Source: Brachionus koreanus (Eukaryota > Rotifera > Eurotatoria > Ploima > Brachionidae). Taken from it: 32,763 bases of DNA. The notes beneath the pieces are model-generated. The model was given only the letters and a program-made list of their open reading frames with translations. It had not been told where the DNA came from and made no database searches. Of this stretch, positions 11,289 through 20,700 are shown piece after piece. The DNA is taken from assembly GCA_016987375.1 (NCBI GenBank), contig PJRA01000444.1, forward strand, positions 5,631-38,393, read 5' to 3'. Within the stretch, counting starts at the first letter, position 1. Every line of letters starts with the position of its first letter. Both the position numbers and the translations under genes were made by a program.

Positions 11289-12479
11289 TTAATAATTTTA
11301 AGCTACTTCCATGTTTTATTTTGTTTTAAAGTCGTTTCAAAAAAAAAATAAAAATTAAAATTAACATAAAAAAAATTTAATAATTAGTTTTTCTTCTATT
11401 TCTATATAAGTTTATTAATTAAGCACGTATAGAACATAATTATTTTTTTTTCAAAATAAATTACTCACATTTGCATGTATATATAGAATTGTTTTCTCTT
11501 CTAAATTTTTTTATTCATGCAAACAATCACATTTTTGTGCACGATGTGTGTTTGCAATTTTTTTTCTATATTTGACGCTATATTTATATTTAATGTGTTA
11601 CTTACTTTTTTGTCTTTAATTTGCTTTCGTTTCGTTTGTCTTAAGTTTTTTAAAACAAAAAAAAAAGTTTTTTATTTTTTTTATTCAAATGAAAATATTC
11701 TGAAAATAAGAAGTTAAATTAAAAAATAAAAATTAAAAAAATAATCTAAAATTTCAATTATAGTTTTATGTGTCCATAACGATCTGCATTAAGCTTTTAT
11801 TCATTGAATTTATTATTTGTTTTTTAGAATTTAATCAATTAAATTATTCAACCAACAAAGAAAAAAAAATTTTTAAAATCTTTTTTCTTAGAGACATAAG
11901 CTATTACCAAAAGTCTGGTAAAAATCTTTCTTGATTTCCCTAGTGATTTAATTTGGTGATTTAAAATTTTTTTTTCTCTTCTTTTTATTATAGATTTTTT
12001 TTATTCTGATTATGAAATCCCGAAACAATTAATTTTATCCCGACTCAATCGAGTTTATTTAAATTCATTTAAATACAGAACTTATCTAAAACATTCGTTG
12101 TTAATTAAATTTATGTAAACTATTAATTTGAACGTGATTTCATTACACTAGAATAAAAATTTGCCAATGTTAAATATGCGATCAAAAAGATTAAAAAGAT
12201 TAACCTTTATTAGCAGATTATTATTTCTATTATTGAATAATTCTTTCATGAAGATATTGTTCAAGATAGTTCAAAAAATTAAACACTTTTATTGAAATTT
12301 AGTTTTATTTGAGAAAAAAATTATTCTTAAATAAGTCTATTTAAAAAACGGCTAATAAATAAAAATAAAGAATTATCTAAGGTACATTTAAAACATCAAA
12401 CACATTTTTTTTAAGTTTATATTACATATTTAAGATTTAATTAAACATTAAATAATTAATCGTTGACAATCAGAATCTT
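11289..12479. other. AT-rich intergenic region
   Basis: It lies between the RSBN1-like start and the calcium-sensor stop, both on the - strand, so it should hold the RSBN1-like promoter and the calcium-sensor 3' UTR. I see homopolymer-rich DNA and no supported gene; the one + strand open frame near 11.5-11.7 kb is low-complexity and Phe/Lys-rich. Confidence 0.4.
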
Positions 12480-13796
12480 TTAGCATGCATTTGGTGCTAA
12501 TAAATGTCTAAGTATTTCATCATTTAAACAACCATCAATAAACTCTTCAGGACTGAGACTACCATCGTTGTTCTTATCCAGTTTGCTCATTATCTTTATA
12601 ACTCGTTTGGGTGGTGAATTTTCACCTTTGCGGTTCTCTTCACCCAGCAAATCATAAATAGCTTCTATTATTTTTTCCATTTCTTTTTTGTCAATGCGTC
12701 CATTTTTATCAATATCGTACATATTAAAGGCCATTCGAAGCTTATCTTTAATATCTCCTTGAGAGGTAACTGATATTGCTATTAGAAACTCCACGAAATC
12801 TATTTCACCACTGCCATCTGTATCAAAAGTTTTAAATACATGTCTAAAAATAAAATTTAAAAGAAAAAAAATCAATAAAGCTATTGAAATATTTTCCAAT
12901 AAAATTATTTGACTAGTTTTCTTTGAATTGAATTGAATGGTACTATGGAAACTATTTTTTTAGAAAATATCTATTTATAAGAAAAGAAATTATCTTTATT
13001 ATTATAATTATTATTTAAAAAATACATAGGAGATTTTACTACGGGAAGTTTTTATATCTATATGGCACCAATATTATTTGTATTTCTTTTATTTTTATTA
13101 ATTATTATATTTACAATAAAGATCTTAATTGCAAAATTTATTTCGACAATTAAAAGGAAAAATATAAAAAAAAATAGCTTATTTAAATAGCTTTTTAATG
13201 AGAACAATTATTCAAAGTGATTTATTGCATCGATTGTTGTTAATCTTTCGATAAGTAATGCATCAAAAGCAGGTTTAATTAAAAAGAAATAAGACAAATA
13301 ACTAGTCAAAAATGTTTCAACAAATAAATAAATAAAACAAATTAATCAATTAATTAATAAAATAAATATTTTTCATAAAATAACTGCATTCACAATAATA
13401 ACAATGGAACAAATTGTTTTATTTTATTTTAAAATAGAAAATGGTTTATTATTTACTATTTGATCATTATTAAAATAAAAAAAAAATAACACATACCCAC
13501 AAAATTTGTCTGCTTTGCCATGGGGATAAAACTGTTTGTAAACGTCAATAAATTTCTTCTTGTCCAATTTTCCCTTAGGACAATCTTTCTAGAACGAAAA
13601 AAAAATAAGAAAAAAAATAAACAAGATGAAAAAAAAATTGAAAATTAAGTACAATAAATCCAGCATGCCACTCTTCAATTTGTTTCCGATTAAAATGAGT
13701 GTTTCTGAGCAAAAGTAGAATTTCTTCTTCTGTTAGCTCGGCAGGATTAGACTTTTTTGTGTGCGATGTAGTTTCTTTTGATTTTTTAGCTCCCAT
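12480..13796 (-). CDS. Neuronal calcium sensor family EF-hand protein (neurocalcin/visinin-like)
   Basis: Three exons (13796-13653, 13588-13497, 12843-12480) give 199 residues. The protein begins MGAKKSK, a good N-myristoylation signal followed by basic residues. EF-hand 1 is degenerate, with the Cys-Pro of this family (KDCPKGKLDKKKF, from residue 49). EF-hand 2 (loop 86-97, DTDGSGEIDFVE), EF-hand 3 (122-133, DIDKNGRIDKKE) and EF-hand 4 (168-179, DKNNDGSLSPEE) look calcium-competent. Family members are cytosolic calcium sensors that move to membranes on calcium binding and regulate receptors, channels or guanylyl cyclases. The second intron (12844-13496, 653 nt) is long for this region. The end (CLNDEILRHLLAPNAC) differs from classical neurocalcin, so I do not assign a subfamily. 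Confidence 0.88.
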
Positions 13797-14634
13797 TTTA
13801 TTTTCTTTTTTCTATGTAATTTTTTTTCTTAATCTAAAACTTGAAGCAATAAATTTAAAAACCATAGTAATCAAGCTTTTAAATATCGAGCTTTAGCACA
13901 AGTTACCTTGTTCTCTTTTTCTAGCTAAAGCTTTTGCATAATTTTTTCAAAAAAATAAAAAAGTATTATCATCATCATCATCATCAACATCATTTACATT
14001 AATTGCCTATATCCAGATTTGTCTCAAACTATAAATCAAAAACTTATGCCAATTTTCTATACTAATTAACAGACTTTAGCAAATAGAAAATAAATTACCT
14101 TAAAGTTGATTGATCTTCTTAGATTAATACACAAAACATAATAATAATAAAATTTATTTTTGATATATTTAATAAAAATAATATTAATAATTATAATAGT
14201 AGTAAACAAAAAAAATTCTAGTCAAAAAAGAAAAAATAGTTCTCTGGGGGCCAGATTAGATTGCATTGAATAAGATCAAATTTTTAGAAGAGATAATTCT
14301 CAATTTCATCTATTTGTTTGACATTAATTAAAATGAAATTGGATATATGTTCGATCGCCAGATTTATGTTTCCACTATTATTGATCGTAATGCGATACTT
14401 TTGTCAGTCTTTAAGCAAAAATATCATGCTTGATAAGATAGAATAGGATTTTTTCTTGCAAAATTTGAATTGCTAATTATTGACTATTTTATTTTTTTCT
14501 TAAATTTTTTATTAATTGATTAGTTTCTAAATGAAGTAATTATAAATATATGAAAAATAAAAATAAATAAAAAAAAACTTATTAATATTATTCTAGCATT
14601 AAATTTATTCAGCTAGATTAGAACTAAATTAAAA
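13797..14634. other. AT-rich intergenic region
   Basis: This lies upstream of the calcium-sensor gene. It has an (ATC)n tract at about 13970-13995 and otherwise AT-rich DNA. A less AT-rich stretch at about 14240-14410 has no open frame that I can support. Confidence 0.4.
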
Positions 14635-15061
14635 TTAAAATTCTTTTTTGTATTCACTAATTGTCTCTTTGGCTATGCTAGAACCGGGATAATTCGGATA
14701 CAAAATTTGTGTACGCTTTTTCCTATAGTCTTTTTTATCTGGTGTGGAAAAATTAGTCCTATAGTCCGAGTCATAAGTAGGCTTTAGGACAGCATGCTTA
14801 TCGTTGTATATTACGCTTGTTATGTCAGCCTTGTATCCGGACAAATCCGATGCAGCCAAACATGTCGTGTAATTTTCTCCTAAATTTTTAACTAAATTCA
14901 CTTCATTCGTATCAGTTTTATATCTTTGTTTGCTAAGCATGTAATTATCTTTATATTCACTGATCGCTTAAAATTTTCAAATACAATTAACCAATCTTTA
15001 TCAAAATTTATCTATCAAAATAGCTACTTTTAAATCCATTATTTGTGCCTGCGGAATTCAT
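14635..15061 (-). CDS. Small protein with repeated T-I-S-E-Y-K motif, possible ciliary microtubule protein
   Basis: Two exons (15061-15028 and 14966-14635) give 121 residues. The first exon supplies the start and 11 codons. A 61-nt intron with GTAGCT donor and TTTTAAG acceptor follows, and splicing creates FKTISEYKDNY. This matches the last residues of the protein, KETISEYKKEF, so the same motif occurs at both ends. The rest is polar and rich in Tyr, Asn and Lys with no membrane segment or enzyme motif (for example YDSDYRTNFSTPDKKDY). Short, Tyr-rich proteins with spaced aromatic motifs are typical of axonemal microtubule inner proteins. I infer that role only by style and by the FBXL13/DRC6 gene nearby; I do not recognise an orthologue. 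Translation could instead start at the ATG at 14940, giving 101 residues, if the first exon is not used. Confidence 0.6.
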
Positions 15062-17776
15062 TTCTAGTTTAAGAGAAATAATTCTCAATTAGTCTCAATT
15101 TTTTTTCGACACACAATTTAATTTAAACTGTTTCCATCACTACTTTAGCTAATTATAAAATAGAATGAAACATTTAACATTTTATTTTCATTCAATTGTT
15201 TAATAAATTTTAATTGTTTATATTTTTTTATTAATTATAAACACCTTGAATTTGAAAAAAAAAATTTTTCTCTAATTATTACGGGATGATTTTAAAAAAA
15301 TCTTGTTCTACTGAATAAAATAAATTGCATGTCTGAATCAAAGTATTTATATTAATGTAGCTTATAATTGATGATGACTTGTGTTGTTAAAACAGCAAAA
15401 TGAATTTTAACTTTGACTGTTAAACTTGTTGTTTGCAAATAATGAACGCCAATATCTAGCCATAATATTTTTAAAATAGAGAAAAAAGAAAAAATATATT
15501 AAATTTAAACGAATTTAGATGAGCGTTATTCTTTATAATCGATTTAAAGAAGAATCTAATTAATAAATTTCATAATAAATTTCATTTTGATTTAGAAACA
15601 GTTGTAGTTTCTTTACGAACAAAACAAACCAAAAATTCAAATGTAACAAGAAAAAAACATGTATAAAACTTGAATAAAAATAAAAAAAACTTTTAGCCAC
15701 AATATTTTTGCTTTATATCATAACTTTCAAACTAAATCTTTACCATTTAGTTAATATGTTGTATATAAAATATAAAAAAAAAAGATTTTTTCTCTTTTCT
15801 TAATAAATTGAATTTCTTATGACAACACAAAATTGAATTAATCATGGTTTTTTTTTTAATTTTTTTTTCTTTTTTATTACCTGTTCCTTAGTAAAGATAT
15901 TTTAATGTAATTTAAATTTAAATCATCACGTTCATTTCAAGGTAAAGATTATGTTTTCATTTTAGATTTTAGATTCATGAGAAAACAATGCTTCAAATTT
16001 GAAAAATAAAGTTTTTGAGTCAAGCATCATCATCTCTTGATTGCATAATTAATTTGATATTCAAAGAGTTTATTCTATGTAAATATGAAATGCTTTGAAA
16101 TTAATGCTTAACATTTCACATATTGATAAAAGTAAAATTAAAAAAAAAAAACTTGATCTGATTATATCTTTCTTATTAGAAGTATAAATCTATTTTTATA
16201 AATAAATATGAATTTTATCATTTTTCGAAATATTTGAAATGTATATCTTATCTTGATTTGTTTATAAAATAAATCTGTTATTATGTTTTTTTTTAGCTTA
16301 CTTTTAGATTCTTAAAATGGATCAATGAGAAAAAAAAGTGTTTTTTTTTTTTTTTATCAACTGCATTAGAAATAAATTTAAATTTTTCATCTAAAATAAA
16401 AAATTAAATCTATTCTGTTTTATTTTGTTAAAAGTTAAGTTTTAAATTATTTGAATAATCAAATTCAGAACTAATAGTAATTCAATTTAATTTTTCTTTA
16501 TTTATTTTAAATTATTTAGAATACAAAAATATTTGAATTAAAAAAATTCTAGATTAAATATTCATTTAAAATAGAGGAAAATGGATCAATCTAGATTCTA
16601 TACAATATGACTTTGTAATTGACTTTTTAATTTTCTTTTGAAATAATTCAAAGTCATTTTAAAACAAAATATTTTTTTATATTGTTTTGGCAATATCTAA
16701 TATTTGACTATTTAATTTAAAATTAATTTTTCAATTGTATGATAAGATTAAACTAAGAATTTATGAATAATAATTATTTTTAAAAGATATTATTGAAAAT
16801 CAAAAATTTCCTGAAACATTGAATTTAGAATTATTTATTTTAATTTTGCTCAATTTCAGCAAGTTTACGTAATCTTACGTGAATATAAAAATTTTCCTAA
16901 AATTTTTAAAAGCTAGCATTAAAATATGTCATTTATCATTCAAAAATGAAAATTTACTTTTTTTCCAAAATTTTGAAATAATTTTATTTTGAAAAAAATA
17001 TACATCAACATTACTTAGTGTTTTTTACTTAATTTTACGTAAAATAACACAATTTTTGGTTGAATTTCGTAAAATTTTATCTATCAAAATGCAATTATAT
17101 GGTAGAATTTTAAATGAAAAAAAGTAAAATTCAAACTTTTTTAAAAACATTTAAAAAAAAAAAGAATTTTATTTATTCGTCAATTTGTTTTAATCAATAA
17201 ATTGTTTAATTAAAATAGGCTTGCTTTCTTTTAAACTCTAAGTGTATATTTGACATTTGACAAGCTTCTCTGGAACTCATAAATTTAATTAACAATTTGC
17301 GAATTATTATTGCACCCAGATTTTCTTAATATTTAGCATTCATCTCATGCCAAAGCATCTCAATTGGATTTAAGTCTGATGATTTAGGTGATTTAAGTCG
17401 ATATTTGCAATTATGTTTTGATTTGATTCAAATCAAAGCGTTTCAATTAAAAAAATAATCAAGCAAACAAAAATTTAGTCCTTCCTTCACTTAAAGTGTA
17501 AAAACGAAAAAAAAAAAAAGATATTTAAAATTAGTAATTTTATTTTTTTAAAATAATTAAAATGATCATTAACTAATAATGTATTAAAAATAGAGTATAA
17601 ATATTACAATTTGGATAAATAACTATTATACACAAGTCACCAATCAATAGATAAAATATCTAAATTAAAAAACACAAAATAATAAAGAATAATAAAATAA
17701 TAGAAAAAAAATAGAAAAAAAAAAATTAATATTTAAATGCCTAGATTCTCATATTTATTTTTGTTATTAATTTTTT
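15062..17776. other. AT-rich intergenic region with transposon debris
   Basis: About 2.7 kb without a supported gene. It contains an inverted repeat near 16606-16660 (9-bp arms, ATGACTTTG and its complement), several TTACGT motifs including a 14-nt palindrome at 17032-17045, and the Tc1-like remnant listed separately. The end next to 17776 holds the latrophilin 3' UTR with a - strand AATAAA at about 17754-17759. Confidence 0.5.
17218..17402 (-). pseudogene. Tc1/mariner transposase C-terminal remnant
   Basis: On the - strand one frame reads SSDLNPIEMLWHEMNAK, then a stop, then IIIRKLLIKFMSSREAC. This matches the end of the Tc1/mariner DDE domain, whose hallmark is SPDLNPIEHLW, where the Glu is the third catalytic acid. 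It is followed in intact copies by a region with a spaced LI..M..R pattern. The upstream catalytic Asp blocks and the terminal repeats are missing, and an in-frame TAA interrupts it, so this is a dead fragment. A near-perfect 21-nt palindrome lies just beyond it at about 17416-17436. Confidence 0.75.
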
Positions 17777-20700
17777 TTAGATTTTTTGAAGTAGTTTTTT
17801 AGCCTTTATATTTTGCTCTTGAGTCAAAAGTTTAGAATGACAATGTTCGTTTGTAAATGAACTTGACGTGGACGAACATTGAGAAACACTCGAGCCAATA
17901 GAAGAATTTGGCAGCCTATTATTAATCACCTTTAAATAGGATAACTTATCAGTTTCTAGTTTAGCAGCATGAGATCTCAAGTAGACAAGATCATTGTCCA
18001 ATTCGTCATAATTATTCACATAGTCATCTTCATCGGCCATAAGACCATTGTCCATGTAATACTGTGTGTCTGTATTGAATTCAGTGTCTAGAGCTGAATA
18101 GTTATGGATCTCTGGAGTTAGGTACTGATTTTCGTCATAATTGGCTGTTGGTCTAGCAGCATTCGATTTAAATGTGCTTAGTTGTTGTATATTTGGAAGA
18201 GGTGGCGGAATAGGTGGAGGTTGTGATTGTGGCATTGATGTATTAATTAAAATCACTGGTGATATATAGCTAGTTTGTGTTGGATTATTTGAGTTTATTG
18301 TGCTTGATGACATAAGCGACGATGTACGCTTCATATAGGGCAATGACGAAAGCATGCGTATGTTTTGTTTGGGTAGGGCAACTAGTGTACTATTGTTTAG
18401 TGCAATTATTTGACTATGTTGTTGTTGGTGTTGTTGTTGTTGTTGTTGTTGTTGACTTAGACGATTCAATGGTTCGTTTTCATCTAAATTTTGCAAAAGT
18501 CTATTCTTGGCTGTTGATGAATATTGAGGAGTGATCAAATAATTGGTTGTTTGTTTTTTAGAGCTTTGATCTGATGAATAGGTTGCCGATGAAGAGGATG
18601 ATGACGATGTCGATGTGGGAAAACAGCAACAAGGATAGGAACAAGAGCACAACGTATACAAACAATAGTCGAAAAAGCGTTTTTTTTGAGTTTTGTTTCG
18701 CATCGAGTGCTTGCTAGCAGAGAATGAATTTGATGTTGCTTTATTTGAAAATATTTGACGTCTATCGTGGCTGAACAAGCCGATAAATAGACGAGCTTTT
18801 TGCTTGCGAATAAGCTTGAATAATTCATCTCGAACACTTTTTGATATCAAACAATTGAATATGAATATAACTGTGCCTTGAGATGTGTTTATTATGGTAA
18901 ACAAATAGGAAAATATTAATGTGGCCTCATTGTCGATTATGAAATATCCCAATATCCATGGTAGACCAAGAAGTGTCGATATCAAACACCAAAAACTCAA
19001 CAATGATCTTTTAATGATTTGTTTTAGTTTAAAATAAGCAAACAAAGCAATTATTATCTAGTATTGTTACTTGTAAAATTTCTCTTGTTTTTTGTTTGAA
19101 TTTAGTCTTGATTGTTTCATGCCCATTGAATTTTTCATTGAGTAGAAAACCACTGCCAAAATGCAAAAGTTTGCCAACAATATAAAGCTAATGGGCACAA
19201 TGAATGTCAAATTGAAATTTTTGTAGTTAGATATCCAACAGCTTTACAACAACAAAAAAAATGAGCACATTTTTATGTATAATAATGGGAGAAAAATAAA
19301 GGAAATTTTAGTGAGTTAAAATTTTTTAACTTACTGCTCATGGGTGCCATATCCATTTGATTGCAACAAATAAATGTCTACAAATTTGCTTAATAGAACA
19401 ATTAAAAATGGTGTTCCGTATGCAATGAAACAAAATTTTCTAATGGGAGACTTTTCCAAAATGAATATTCGCACCAACATCAAATACAATTGAACTCCTT
19501 CAAGTAGCATCCAAAAAAATGAACACAAAAACATGTAATGAGACAAGAGAGCAATTGTTGAGCATAATTTACCAAAGCCCAATTGTTGAATTAGAATGCC
19601 TGTGAGAAACAATAGAAGAGATGACAGCAGACTAATGCATAGATGAGTTGTAATTGTGGTCAAGTCTTTGGTAGACGAATTGTCACGATTTCGTCTAATT
19701 ATTTTAATATATCGAAATGCCAACAATGTCAGTATTATACAAATGCATGAGATTATTGACAAAACAATAGTCAGTGTGCTCAGTATTAATTTGTGATGAA
19801 CAGCTTGATCTTTTTGTACATCGTATATATCCATTAATATGGTAAAATGGGTCAAATGATTGCATCTACACATTGTGTGTGTTTCATTGCTTGATTCCAT
19901 TTCGCATCCATCTGTGTCCCAGTCTCCTTCGAACTCACTTAAGAAAAAAAAAAGAAAAAAAATATAGAATAAAAATTAATGTTAAATAAAATTTTTTTTT
20001 TTTTTCCAGTCAAATTTAGTGACATAAATGATACTTAACGTCGCAAGAGTACTTAGCCATAAAATACAATAAAACAAATTCATAACTCAATTTAATAGCT
20101 AATTAGATTAATTTTTATTTTTTTTTTTGTTTTTTTAAATTTTTTCTTTTAAAAATTCATAATTTTAATTCAAATTAAAATTTCAAAGTACTAAGTTTAA
20201 AAAATTAATTAAAAATTTTTATATTCTTACTTAGTGTCATATTTCCAATATGAACATATAGGTTTGTATGCAAATTTTTGTTCGTTTTTATTAAATAAAT
20301 GTTTGAATAATAAACGAACAGGTCGATACTTGAGTTGATTCAAAATTTTCGCATCATTTACTTTAAACGATATTATATTGGCATTGATGAATCTGCTTTT
20401 GCTTGGTTTATAATTTAAAATTTTAACAGGAAACAGCTCGTTTATATTCTTATAGATGACAAACAAAAATTTCTGATATTCATTTGGTTCGTCAATGCTC
20501 AAATACACTCGATCATCACTCTTTGTTTGTAAATATTTGCTCATGGGCATTTCAATTTCATTCCATTGACCTTTATTTCTCATTACCTCAGCAACCATGC
20601 TCTCACTGGAGACTCCAATTGAATCTTCTTCTTCATACAAAAGATTATCAACCAAATCAACTAGCTTTGTAATTGATATTGATTTGTCTTTTTGAGTTAA

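Noticed and set aside
19058..19070. A 13-nt GT..AG intron in the third intracellular loop of latrophilin
   Set aside because: It is too short to splice and the joined frame is wrong. A 63-nt intron (19008-19070) keeps frame and leads directly into the sixth helix.
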